From: Akebia trifoliata
Lineage: Eukaryota > Streptophyta > Magnoliopsida > Ranunculales > Lardizabalaceae
Assembly: GCA_017979445.1 (NCBI GenBank)
Contig: CM030715.1
Location: forward strand, 33,601,756-33,665,755
Reading direction: 5' to 3'
DNA: 64,000 nucleotides
Below the pieces are notes generated by a model, which ran no database searches, was not told where the DNA came from, and was given only the letters and a program-made list of their open reading frames with translations. Every line of letters begins with the position of its first letter. Positions within the stretch are counted from its first letter, which is position 1. This document shows, one piece after another, positions 48,971-60,938 of this stretch. Made by a program: the position numbers and the translations under genes.

Positions 48971-51798
48971 ATGGCAGAAACGATTTCCTCTTCTACAACT
49001 AAAAGGTTCTAGTTTTACTTTTATTTTTTATGATTTATTTGTAAGACTAATCAAAACTTATTAACATATAATGGTGTATTCAGGGTTGCAGTTGTTACAG
49101 GTGCCAATAAAGGAATTGGGTTGGAGATATGTAAACAGTTAGCTCAGAATGGAGTTTTTATAGTATTAACAGCTAGAAATGAGAAAAGAGGTGTTGAAGC
49201 TGTTGAAAATCTCAAAAAATCTGGACTATGTGATGTTGTTTTTCATCAACTTGATGTGATGGACCCATCAAGTATTGCTTCCTTGGCAGAATTCATCCAT
49301 ACCCAATTCTGGAAACTTGATATCTTGGTAAGATTCAAAATCAATGTTTTTAAATGTTTCTATTTTTTTTCTTAATTCGTTATCAACATTAATATTATTG
49401 AAAATGTATTCATATCTGCTTTCAAAATTTCAATCTACGTTATTTTAGATCTTTGTATCGCTTTTTATAGAACCGTCATTTTATATATTCCTTCTAATTG
49501 GGATATAATCAATCTTTGTTGAACATGCCCATCATTTTTTTTTTTTTTTTTGTATCAGATATTTAAAAAATACATTATCTATGGCCCTTTTTACATAATC
49601 TATACTTGGGATTTTAAGACCCATTAGAAGATAATTAGGAGAGAGGTCAAAGTGATGGTGACCAGAATGTTCGACATGTTGGAGAATTGTTATGAATTCA
49701 ATCCAGATTCTTGATGATCCGTTAACGACCCGTATGACCTATTTGGTTTGGATTTTGATTTGACTCATTTTATCCTCTTTGTAACCCTGAGTATATAAAG
49801 GGTATTTTTAGGATTCATTCTTTCTGTGTAAGAAAGAGAGCCGTCAGAGAGAGTTAAGAATAGGTGCAACAAGGGACTAGGGTTTTTTGATGAACTTTGT
49901 AGAAATCTCGTTGTAGATAGTGGATTGATCATCGTTGTCCATGGACGTAAGCATCTTGCCAAACCATGTAAATCGTGTCTCATGTTTCTATTTTCTTTAT
50001 TTCGTTTTGCTTTTAATCTCTTGCTCGTAGTTCATTTTATTTATTGCACCCTTTCGCACAGCACCACATTTGTCATTCGAGTACCCATTCGTATAGCTAT
50101 CGTCGTAGTTTAGGTGGAAGTTGGGTGATTGTCCACGTGTACATACTATCAAATAGTTCTTAAGAAAGGCCTTATCCACCTGTATAATCTTCATTTTTTT
50201 TAATGTATTCATAATAAGTAAATCAAATTGCTTCGCTGAATTTTTTTTCCTTCTTTTATTTCAAATTTTTGTGCTAGTTGTGAAATGGTCTTAATGAATA
50301 GGTAAAAAACTGAAACTCAATGCAGGTTAACAATGCAGGAATTTCTGGAACCATAATAAATGGTGACAGCATAACGGGCCAAAGCAGCGAGGATGCTTTG
50401 GTAAGTTTATGATAATTTGGTTTATTAAGAAATATTGTAATTTTAAGTAGAGATATTTAAGAAAAAAGTGGTCAACTTTTTACGACTTCGGTTCACTGAT
50501 CATTTTAATTATCAAAACGTGAACAATAACGATAATGAATTCAGAGGTTTTAAAAGGGATTATTTAGGAGGTTTAAAGTGATAATTTCACTTTAGACCTG
50601 CGAAATTGTCATTTTAAACCGATGAAATAGTCACTTCATTCTGAATTGTTTTTAACAAAAATGTGATTGTTCACGTTTTGGTAATAAAAATGAACAGTGA
50701 GCGGGAATCGTAAATAACTCATTTTCAACTCACAAAATAGTAATTCACCCTTTTAACTATAGGAAGTACTAAACTATTGTTCATGAATGCAGCGCGAATT
50801 GACGGAAGCAATGAAACAGACATACGAATTAGCAGAAGAATGTCTGAAAACAAACTACTATGGCACCAAAGGAGTGACTGAAGCACTTCTTCCCTATCTT
50901 AAGCTTTCCAAATCACCGAGAATTGTTAATGTTTCATCCACATTTGGCACACTAGAGGTACAAAAACTCCTCCTTTATAATGACATATTGGATGAACATT
51001 AATCGTCCACTAATCCTATTCATAGAACAATAATTTAGAGGGGAGATTGGTCTCTGTTCTAATCATAGTGACAAAATTCTGCGATTTTTTTTCTTAAAAA
51101 CCATCGAGTTTTTGAAAAAATATTTGATTTACAAAAATTTTAAAAAAAAACACGATTAATCACGATTTCATTGAAGATTTTTTGAAAAATTCACAAATTA
51201 TTCTATTTTTAACCTTTTTTGAATTATCATCTTATTGATATATGAAATAAATTCACCATTAATCCGACATTTTTTGAAGCCATCTTTTAGTTCTAATAAA
51301 TTAGAATAATCACTTGATCCAGAAAGCAATTTTTGTGTTGGAAAAATGCAAAATTAATTGGGGTAAAAGGGTAATTTTCTTATTTTATTCCTCATTTAAA
51401 TTCTTCAACTTGTGTTCCAGTATGTCCCTAATGAAAGGGCTAAGATGATACTAAATGATGTTGATGGTCTCACTGAGGAGAAAGTTGAGGGAGTGTTGAA
51501 TGAGTTTCTAAAGGATTACAAGGATGGTTTGTTAGAAAGCAAAGGCTGGTCTCTTACACTTGCTGGCTACATAGTCTCTAAAGCAGCTATGAATGCTTAC
51601 ACAAGGATTCTTGCAAAAAAGTTCCCTACCTTCATCATAAATTCTGTTTGTCCTGGTTTTGTAAAAACAGATCTTAATTTCAATACTGGGCCATTGACCG
51701 TTGAAGAAGGCGCCGAAACTCCAGTGTGGTTAGCTTTGTTACCTAATGGTGGATCTTCTGGCCTCTTCTTTTCTCAAAAGGAAGTAAGGTCGTTCTGA
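48971..51798 (+). CDS. SDR copy 5 (type B), intact, with chimeric promoter
   Basis: Exons 48971-49005, 49084-49327, 50326-50400, 50793-50957 and 51421-51798 join in frame (897 nt, 298 aa). Motifs: TGANKGIG 17-24, TARNEKR 41-47, NNAG 95-98, Asn139 in [14 protein letters not shown], Tyr223-IVS-Lys227, CPGFVKTD. Differences from copy 2: residue 88 is Trp instead of Gly (QFWKLDIL), exon 3 reads [14 protein letters not shown], exon 4 ends STFGTLE, and the loop before the catalytic Tyr is one residue shorter (SLTLAG). All catalytic residues are kept, so an active NADPH-dependent reductase is likely, but Trp88 just before the NNAG strand is unusual. Intron 4 has no MITE (empty site). Expression may differ from its sisters because of its rearranged upstream region. 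Confidence 0.86.
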
Positions 51799-52795
51799 TC
51801 GAAAAAAAAAAAAAAAAATTGGAAAAAACATATTAGAAGAGACTTATAAAGGTGGAACTATTCTATTGTGGATGTTCTACACATATTATTAGAAGAGAAT
51901 AAATGTAGAACTATTCTATTGTGGATGCATGTTCTACACCTAGGTAGCTCTTTTGCATGAATGTACTTGTATTACATTAAAATAAAATAAAAACTGAGCG
52001 TTTGAAAATAAAATGAAAGAGAATTAATAAGGACTACAAGTGACATGAACTCTTAATTAATCCAATTGAGTTTACCTTCTATTTTCTTCCAACCAGGGGC
52101 AGAGCTATACAGGGGCGAGTGGGGGGTTATAGCTCCCACTGGACTTCAGAAAAAAGAAAAAAAAAAAAAAGGGTCTATAGAGGCGGATATATCTGCCGCT
52201 GTAGAATATGGAATCCATCGCTACATGTTTGAAAGTTTGTAGTTGTCGTTATTTTCACACTTTTCATAAATTGAAAGGCATCAAACCATATCCTTAAAAT
52301 ACCAGAATATACACAAAGATAATAAAACTTCACTTTTTTCAACTATCTATTAGTAAAATAAAATTTATTATGAATCATATCTAATTATAACTATTGTAAT
52401 ATATATAATACTTGTATATATTAACATGTAAATATTGTCATGCACTCATGGGAAGTTATTGAAGCAACTGAGAATCACAGACTACATCTAAATTCAACTA
52501 TTATTTTAGAATTTTAGAAATATCTCAACCACTTTTTTAAGGAAATATAGTTCTAGAACCTATGGAAAACTTCAAAACTCCATTATAAGAAAGACTTAAG
52601 AGATTAATCTAAACAAAATGTTTAAAAATTATATGTCTTATCATAGACAAGTGTGTTTTCTTAATCCTTTCTATCCTAGTTGTAATATGTTGCTTGTTTA
52701 AATTATTAATCTTTTTACCCCAAAAAGTTTAACTGTATTAATTCATTCTAGCATCTTACATACTCCTTTGATAATATATAAGATGTGTTGGAGGC
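51799..52795. repeat. Short spacer between copies 5 and 6
   Basis: Presumed 3' flank of copy 5 and spacer, colinear with 35.80-36.64 kb. It holds the GGGGCGAGTGGGGGGTTATAG repeat fragment near 52.1 kb and the common spacer end. No gene is seen. Confidence 0.7.
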
Positions 52796-54097
52796 TTGAG
52801 AAATAGGAATAGCCAATTAATCTTTTGTTGGGGCCTTGAGAAATAGAAGAAGAGATTTTCTTTTCTTACCCACTAGTTCAAGCTGCATAAAAAACTAAAA
52901 TATGAAATCTAATACCAATTGAAAGATGATTCAAACCAAGTCAAATTTTATTGTTTTGATTGGTAGAGAATGCTCATTAAGTCAAACTAACTCCTTGAGA
53001 GGATTGAGAAGGAATCGCAGATTGGATTGAAAGAATCAAATATGTATTTATATAATTAAGGCAAAGAGTACAATGCCTAACTATGCACGAAAGGTTATGA
53101 ATTTAATGCGTTCGAGGTATGAAACATTAGTAGAGACTTCTATTTATATTAAAAGGTCAATAATCTCTATTTAAAATATAGATTAAAACTGAAGTATTTA
53201 AAAAGGAACTTACATATCCCATCGAATATGCGAGCTACAAAGACAACCAATTGATAGATATTTTGACCAATAATATTCCTCAACCTTGTTTTAGTGATAA
53301 AATTCACATCCCCAACTAGATGCCTTAGAACCATATGGGTATTACATTTTTTTAGGAAACAGCATGAATTCTTTTTTAATTTAAACTCAAATTACGAAAA
53401 ACAATCTAACTTAAAAGAGGTTCAATAAAAAAAGGGGGGAATTATACAAAATGCTTATAAAATGTAGGAATCATCGCATTTTGAAAACATATCTTTATTT
53501 TGTTTTATTTTCTGAATAAAATAGATCTTTATGTAGAGGATCGATATAATTATTAGTCAACGAGTTCAAATTTAGCCCTGCCATCCCCCCAACTCCCATT
53601 CCCACTCCCACTGACAGAAAATCCTGGCCCACCCCTGCTTTCGACATGTCAACATTTCATTGGTTTTATTGGAGTGTTAGAAAGTCTCTGAAATACGTTG
53701 CTACTGATCACGACACAAGGTCGAAAACAAAAGTTAACCGTCCTTAAGTATGAGATAAGCCTCGTCTGATTATTTTTCTGAATGTTTAATATCGTTTGAT
53801 CAGGTCTTGATGGAGATATAAATGCACCTGTGTGTCATGAGATAGTTTGTGACGAACTTAATTGGGTACCTCATTTATACTCCACACGTCATTGTCTCAT
53901 TGGTTGTTGGACCTTAGGAAAAATACTCCAATAGAATGCATGCAAGACGTCACGGCTAACGCCGTTCGAAAATATATATATATATATATATTTCGTGGGC
54001 ACAAAGGTTTGAATTTCGTCAGACCTCCTTTGAGCATTTGGTGAACATTGTTAGCCTCTTGGAAACATTATCCAAATGTTTGAATTTATATATATAT

Positions 54098-54461
54098 GGG
54101 GGCGTTCAATGGCAAACTTTTTAGCAAATTTTTTGACAAAACATTTTTCAAAACATGAGTTAGAAGTTTTGGAATGGGTTGATTTTTGGTGAGGATGATA
54201 TCTACGGTGAGGAGATCATCCTCACCAAAAATCAGCTCAATCCAAAACTTCTAACACCATCAAAAATAGTTTACAAAAAATGGACGGTCCACGATTTTTC
54301 AACTGGTAAACATGGGTTAGAAGTTTTGGAATGGACTGATTTTTGGTGAGGATGATCTACTCACCGTAGAAATCATCCTCACCAAAAATCAGCCCATTCC
54401 AAAATCTCTAACCCATGTTTTGAAAAATGTTTTGCCAAAAAGTTTGCCCTTGAATGCTACC
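54098..54461. mobile_element. Mutator-like MITE 1 in U6
   Basis: It starts GGGGGCGTTCAATGGCAAAC and ends GTTTGCCCTTGAATGCTACC, with two inner palindromes and the TGGACGGTCCACG spacer. It lies between TA runs. Confidence 0.72.
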
Positions 54462-54473
54462 ACATATATATAT

Positions 54474-54854
54474 GGGTCCCGTTCGGCACCCTAAGTTTTA
54501 CCACACACTTTAACAAATGCGTTTTGTCTTACATGGGTTAGAAGTTTCGGAATGAGCTGATTTTTGGTGAGGATGATCTCTACGGTGAGGAGATCATCCT
54601 CACCAAAAATCAGCTCATTCCAAAACTTCTAACCCTATCAAAATTGATTTACAAAAAATGGACGGTCCACGATTTTTCAACGTGTAAACATGGGGCTAAA
54701 CATTTCGGAATGGGCTGATTTTTGGGGAGGATGATCTTCTAATCATAGAGATTATCCTCACCAAAAATCAGCTCATTCCAAAACTTCTAACCCATGTAGG
54801 ACAAAAAACGTTTGTTAAAGTGTGTGGTAAAACTTAGGGTGCTCAACATTCCCC
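54474..54854. mobile_element. Mutator-like MITE 2 in U6
   Basis: It starts GGGTCCCGTTCGGCACC and ends GGGTGCTCAACATTCCCC. Long inverted arms run through CTAAGTTTTACCACACACTT. It is separated from the previous element by a short TA run and followed by another (54855-54880). Confidence 0.75.
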
Positions 54855-55246
54855 TATATATATATATATATATATATATAACAAAGACAAAAAGTTGATG
54901 TTGGATAAAGGGAAGAGTCGTGATTTTCTAACTTTCCCTCTCACAAATTCCCATCAAACTCTCTCTGCATGATTGTAAATAGAATCATAAATTTTTTTCA
55001 GGATTCACAATTGTAGATCTCTATAAAATAATGCAGTTGTTTATTCCAAGGAAAAAAAATTATGAAACTAGCACTTGTTGACGAGAATTTATTAGAGGGG
55101 AGTCAATTTATCATTATTCTAAAGAGAATTGATCAAGCTAAGGGTGTCTTATAAATTTATAGAAGTATAAGAAATCTTTGTAATTAACATATTTTCCAGG
55201 GATTAGCAATTAAAAATCCCTTTGGGGCTACGGCTGCGCTTTTGCA

Positions 55247-55294
55247 TATAAAAGGGGAAGCCATGATCCTTAACGAAGTATCTTCTCTGCTCCA

Positions 55295-55340
<46 letters not shown>

Positions 55341-55364
55341 GCATCTAACTCACTTCCATATAAA
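55247..55364 (+). promoter_or_regulatory. Core promoter and leader of SDR copy 6
   Basis: TATAAAA at 55247-55253 is followed by the longest CT tract of the array (about 49 nt, 55292-55340, one GT interruption). Confidence 0.6.
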
Positions 55365-58300
55365 ATGGCAGAAACGATTTCCTCTTCTACAACTAAAAGG
55401 TTCTAGTTTTACTTTTATTTTTTATGATTTATTTGTAAGACTCATCAAACTTATTAACATATAATGGTGTATTCAGGGTTGCAGTTGTTACAGGGGCCAA
55501 TAAAGGAATTGGGTTGGAGATATGTAAACAGTTAGCTCAGAAAGGAGTTTTTGTAGTATTAACAGCTAGAAATGAGAAAAGAGGTGTTGAAGCTGTTGAA
55601 AATCTCAAAAAATCTGGACTATGTGATGTTGTTTTTCATCAACTTGATGTGATGGACCCATCAAGTATTGCTTCCTTGGCAGAATTCATCCATACCCAAT
55701 TCCGGAAACTTGATATCTTGGTAAGATTCAAAATCAATGTTTTTAAATGTTTCTATTTTTTTTTCTTAATTCGTTATCAACATTAATATTATTGAAAATG
55801 TGTTCATATCTGCTTTCAATATTTCAATCTACGTTATTTTTGATCCTTGTATCGCTTTTTGTAGAACCTTCATTTTATATATTCCTTCTACTTGGGATAT
55901 AATCAGTCTTTGTTGAACATGCCCATCATTTATTTTTTGTATCAGAAATTTAAAAAATACATTACCTATGGCCCTTTTTACATAATCTATACTTGGGATT
56001 TTAAGACCCATTAGAAGATAATTAGGAGAGAGGTCAAGGTGATGGTGACCAATATGTTCGATATGTTGGAGAATTGTCATGAATTTAATCCGGATTCTTG
56101 ATGATCTGTTAACGACCCGTATGACCTGTTTGATTTGGGTTTTGAGCTGACTTGTTTATCCTCTTTTGTTACCCTAAGTGTATGAAGGGTATTTTTTGGG
56201 TTTATTCTTTGTGTGTTGCAAAGAAAGCCGTCAGAGAGAGCTAAGAATGGATGTAATAAGGGAGTAGGGTTTTTTGATGAATGAAATCTCATTGTAGATA
56301 GTGGATTGATCATTGTTGCCCGTGGACGTAGGCATCTTGCCAAACCATGTAAATTGTGTCTCATGTTTCTATTTTATTTATTTTGTTTTTCTTTTAATCT
56401 CTTGCTCCCAGTTCGTTTTATTTATTGCACGCTTTAGCACAGCACTGCATTTTTCATTCAAGTACCCTTTCGTATGGCTATCATCATAGTTTAGGTGGAA
56501 GTTGGGTGATTGTCCACATGTACATACTATCAAATAGTTCTTAAGAAAGGCCTTATCCACTTGTATAATCTTCATTTTTTTAATGTATTCATAATAAGTA
56601 AATTAAATTGCTTCGCTGAATTTTCTTTTTTCTTCTTTTATTACAAATTTTTGTGCTAGCTGTGAAATGGTCTTAATGAATAGGTAAAAAACTGAAACTC
56701 AATGCAGGTTAACAATGCAGGAATTATTGGAACCATAATAAATAGTGACATGGTACAGGGCCAAAGCAGCGAAAATGTTGAGGTAAGTTTATGAGAATTT
56801 GGTTTATTAAGAAATTTGGTAATTTTTACTAGAGATATTTAAGAAAAAGTGACCAACTTTTTACCATTTCGGCTCACTGATCATTTTAATTACCAAAACA
56901 TGAACAATAACGATAACGAATTCAGAGGTTTAAAGTGAAATTGTCACTTTAAACCTATGAAATAGTTTCTTTGTTTTGAACTTTTTTTTAACGAAAACGT
57001 GTTTGTTCATGTTTTGGTAATTAAAATGAACAGTGAGCACGAATCGTAAATAACTCATTTTCAGCTCATGAAATAGTAATTCACCCTTTTAACTATAGGA
57101 AGTACTTAACTATTCTTCATGAATGCAGCGCAAATTGGTGGAAGCAATGACACAGACATACGAATTAGCAGAAGAATGTCTGAAAACAAACTACTATGGC
57201 ACCAAAGGAGTGACTGAAGCACTTCTTCCCTATCTTAAGCTTTCCAAATCACCAAGAATTGTTAATGTTTCATCCACAGTTGGCAAACTAGAGGTACAAA
57301 AACTCCTCCTTTATAATGACATATTGGATGAACGATAATCTCCCACTAATCCTATTCATAGAACAATAATTTAGAGGGGAGATTGGTCTCTGTTCTAATC
57401 ATGGTGACAAGATTCTATGATTTTTTTTTCTTAAAAACCATTGAGTTTTTGAAAAAAATATTTGATTTATCAAAAAATCACGATTAATCATGATTTAATT
57501 GATGATTTTTTGAAAAATTCACAAATTATTCTATTTTTAACATTTTTTGAATTATCATCTTATTGATATATGAAATAAGGGTCCCGTTCGGCACCCAACC
57601 ATTTACCCAACCATTTGCCCAACATGTTTTCTCCTACATGGGTTAGAAGTTTTGGAATAGGCTGATTTTTGGTGATGATGATCTCTTTGGTGAAGAAATC
57701 ATCCTCACCAAAAATCAGCCCATTCCAAAACTTCTAACCCTATCACAAATGGTTTACAAAAAATGGATGGTCCACGATTTTTCAACTTGTAAACATGGGG
57801 TTAGAAGTTTTGGAATGGGCTGGTTTTTGGTGAGGATGATCTTCTAACCGTAGAGATCATCCTCACCAAAAATCAGCCCATTCCAAAATTTCTAACCCAT
57901 GTAGGACAAAACATGTTTGGCAAATGGTTGGGTGCTGAACATTTCCCATGAAATAAATTCTCGATTAATCCTACTTTTTTCAAAGCCATCTTTTAGTTCC
58001 AATAAATTAGAATAATCACTTGATCCACAAAGCAATTTATGTGTTGGAAAAATGCAAAATTAATTGGGGTAAAAGAGTAGTTTTCTTATTTTATTCCTCA
58101 TTTAAATTCTTCTACTTGTGTTCCAGTATGTCCCTAATGAAAGCGCTAAGATGATACTAAATGATGTTGATGCTCTCACTGAGGAGAAGGTTGAGGGAGT
58201 GTTGAATGAGTTTCTAAAGGATTACAAGGATGGTTTGTTAGAAAGCAAAGGCTGGTCTTGTCCATTTCCTGTTGCCTACGTAGTCTCTAAAGCAGCTATG

Positions 58301-58507
58301 AATTCTTACACAAGGATTCTTGCAAAAAAGTTCCCTACTTTCATCATAAATTCTGTTTGTCCTGGTTTTGTAAAAACAGATTTGAATTTCAATCTTGGGT
58401 CATTGACCCTTGAAGAAGGCGCCGAAACTCCAGTGTGGTTAGCTTTGTTACCTGATGGCGGATCTTCTGGCCTCTTCTTTTCTCGAAAGGAAGTAAGGCC
58501 GTTCTGA
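55365..58507 (+). CDS. SDR copy 6 (type B), intact
   Basis: Exons 55365-55399, 55477-55720, 56708-56782, 57129-57293 and 58127-58507 join in frame (900 nt, 299 aa). It is closest to copy 2: the same loop SCPFPVA before Tyr224, the same exon 4 start RKLVEAMTQ, and the same MITE in intron 4. Motifs present: [38 protein letters not shown] and CPGFVKTD. Private changes: Lys34 for Asn (LAQKGVF), Arg88 for Gly (QFRKLDIL), IIGTIINSD after NNAG, Ser for Arg at 179 (NESAKM), Ala189 for Gly (DVDALTEE), Ser for Ala after MN (MNSYTR), and the C-terminus VRPF. None removes a catalytic residue. Probably a functional NADPH-dependent reductase, substrate unknown. It is the last member of the array in this window. 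Confidence 0.86.
57579..57947. mobile_element. Mutator-like MITE in intron 4 of SDR copy 6
   Basis: A 369-bp element at the same site and with the same 9-bp duplication ATGAAATAA (57570-57578 and 57948-57956) as in copy 2. It is therefore inherited through gene duplication, not a second insertion. A small tandem repeat (ACCCAACCATTTGCCC type) is seen at its left end. Confidence 0.88.
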
Positions 58508-59007
58508 TCAGAAAAAACATATTAGAAGAGACTTATAAAGGTGGAATTATTCTATTGTGGATGTTCTACACATATTATTAGGAGAGAATAAATGTAGAAC
58601 TTTTCTATTGTGGATGCATTTTCTACACTTAGGTAGCTCTTTTGCATGAATGTATTTGTATTACATCATTACAAAAATAAATAAAAAAATCGAGCGTTCG
58701 AATCCTTATTTTTTTTATACCTTTACCTATCCGGAGCGATAATAACCACAATTTATCATATCCAAATAAAAACTAATTGATATCTTTTATTCCAACAGTT
58801 AGCCCTTCCCTGATCTACTTCTCTATTTCTAATTCGAAATTGTTGGTATACAAAGATTCCAAAAAAGAGTGGCCAAGGAATATGCCCCATCTTGATTCTA
58901 CTTAATATAAAGTAATTGGACTCAAAGAGTACAATATGAGAAAATTTCAAGTATAATTCGGTAAATCTAACGAGAAATTATAAATTTAATGATATTGAGT
59001 TTTATAG
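58508..59007 (+). other. 3' flank of SDR copy 6
   Basis: Colinear with 19792-20340 after copy 2 up to the phrase GAGTTTTATAG, where a CACTA end interrupts it. Presumed 3' untranslated region plus flank; the minus-strand ORF 58756-58950 is not coding. Confidence 0.5.
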
Positions 59008-59340
59008 CACTACGTGAAAATATCATAAATTCGACGGCCCAAAGCCGTCGAATTATGCAACAATTCGTCAGCCTCGACCGTCGAATTGGTCTGTCGAATT
59101 TGAGTTTGTCGAAAAAAAATTCGACGGTTTAAAACCATAGAAATTTCATTAATTCGACGGCTTAGGACCGTCGAATAACATATTTTCGACGTCTGCTCGC
59201 TGCAGTAAAGTAGGGATATAGCGACGGTCGCTATTGCCTTTAGAGACGGTCGATGACCGTCGCTATAAGTTATTTTAAAAAAAAAAATTAGAGCTTTTGC
59301 TGCGGTCACGACCGTGTATAATAACTTTTGAAAAAAAAAA
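59008..59340. mobile_element. CACTA-type terminus at the right edge of the SDR array
   Basis: It begins CACTACGTGAAAATATC, directly after sequence shared with the flank of copy 2. Dense subterminal repeats follow on both strands (TTCGACGG / CCGTCGAAT, then GCGACGGTCGCTAT / GACCGTCGCTATA). The opposite terminus was not found in the window, so the right border given is only the end of the repeat-rich part. No transposase is visible. Confidence 0.65.
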
Positions 59341-60410
59341 TAATAATTTTACACCTGCCCCCCTCACATGTTACTGAATATTCGAGATACCCCTATATTT
59401 TAAAATTAATGACCTTGACCCCAACTAGCAACATGAAAAGACCCAAATGCCCCTCGTCTTCAACTAGAATATGCGAAGAACACACCCATTAACCAAACTT
59501 CTCCCATTGACAGCAACGAAAAACACAATCTGCATGTGAAATGTAAACTATTTAAGTGAAAATCAATTTGAAAATAATATAAAAAATGCACCCACAATAC
59601 AATCAATCGAACAATCCCACATTCATTTTGAAACCCCAAGAAGAAAAATGGAAGAATTTCATTCGTCAACCGAATTTTGAGTTATTTTCAGAAAATCAAC
59701 AATACTAAGATATGAAATTCTATCAAATATAACAAATGGGAATCTAAAAATCGACTCTATTTTTTTCCTTCGTAATAAGGAAAAATGAGCTCTGCTAGTT
59801 TTCAGTTGAATCTTTCCACTTCGTATCACATGTCATGCCTACTCAAGGACTAGACAAGCTATCTACCAGCATCATTTCAACTTCTACACACCACTGACGC
59901 CTAAAACCACGTTAATGCCTAAGTTCAAAACTTCTATAGAACCGAACCCTTAATGACTCGCTGCTTTTTAGAAGTTAGGATATTAGTTCATGGCTTTTGT
60001 TTATGGATAGATTAATGACTTATTTAATGAAATTTCAAGTTCATTATTTATTTATTTTTGGTTTAAAATATGCTACTTCCAAGGAGGTTTTTAGGATATT
60101 GGCAATCCATAGAACAAAACCAAACCAAACAGAACTTAGTCCAGTTCTACGGGAAATTTGGTTCAGTTCTGGTTATGGTTCTGGTTCTTATTTAGTAGAA
60201 AAGATATATGTTGGTTCAATTTCAATTTGGCCCCAAACCGAACTAAGTTGCACACCTAAGAAAAAGAGGGCTGAGGTGACCACCCGAAAGAGTACAAAAA
60301 ACGACCAAAAGAGAAAATAAAGAGGATGCCATCACATAACAAGAGCGAATGGAATATAAACAGTTGGTGAAGGTCGGTTGTGTTACTTACGATACAAGTA
60401 GAATAAGTAC
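59341..60410. other. Region without recognised gene left of the MYB fragment
   Basis: AT-rich sequence. The expected third MYB exon (WSKIAQ...) was searched for on the minus strand and not found. The ORFs at 59460-59669, 59997-60320 and 60256-60438 show no known motif. It could be the interior of the CACTA element that starts at 59008. Confidence 0.4.
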
Positions 60411-60938
60411 CGGTTACCCCATTTGGAATGGAGTTCAAGAATCAGGATCTGTTCTTCAAGTCAAGAGTAAGGTTGCCGCGCTTTACGTCAGGTTTTAGAT
60501 AATTCAACCATCTCAATCTACAACTCTTTCCAGTTCTCTTCAATCCTGTAAAGATAATTCCAAAGAATAAAGGGTTGTGAGATAATCATCCACTTATTTA
60601 AAGTTTCATACCATCTTGAGATGTGTCGATCGTTTTGATATAGACCAAGACCAAACTCATGAAATTTTAATTTAAATGCCTATAAAATGTTTTAGATTGT
60701 CTTAGAAAAATATTGATCATCCATATTGTTATAAACTTAATTGAAAAAACAATAAAATAGGATAAAAAGATATTGGTGTAGTTTTACCTGAACATTTGGA
60801 TAACATATCCCAGCGACCTACACCATGAGAAGCAATGTAATGTGTGAGAAGAGCATCTTCTTCAAGAGTCCATGGTCCTCTCCTTAGCTTAATATCTTCT
60901 TCAACATGATTACATCTCTTCTTAGTATCAGTAGACAT
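60411..60938 (-). pseudogene. R2R3-MYB fragment (MYB62/MYB116/MYB108-like), two exons, frameshifted
   Basis: Minus-strand exon 1 (60938 down to 60788) starts at ATG and encodes an acidic lead-in plus the start of the R2 repeat (LRRGPWTLEEDALL ... GRWDML), ending at the conserved first MYB intron. Exon 2 (60545 down to 60411) continues [19 protein letters not shown] and then the start of R3 (DVKRGNLTL), stopping at the conserved second intron inside GNRW. Exon 2 is 135 nt where the family has 130. The extra 5 nt are a tandem CTTGA duplication that shifts the frame and leads to TGA before [16 protein letters not shown] can be read. Exon 3 was not found. Subgroup-20-like identity is inferred from the R2 and R3 sequence. 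A disabled, truncated DNA-binding transcription factor gene. Confidence 0.8.

Larger units (their letters stand above)
52796..55364 (+). repeat. Upstream module U6 of copy 6, mosaic
   Basis: 52.80-54.06 kb is almost identical to 1-1295 (U1). The remainder, from the AAATGTTTGAATTTATATAT phrase, follows U2 and is interrupted by two MITEs separated by a TA run. The SINE is absent, as in U2. No gene is seen. Confidence 0.75.

Noticed and set aside
59997..60320. 107-aa ORF left of the MYB fragment
   Set aside because: Low-complexity, no recognisable domain, and no splice or promoter context.
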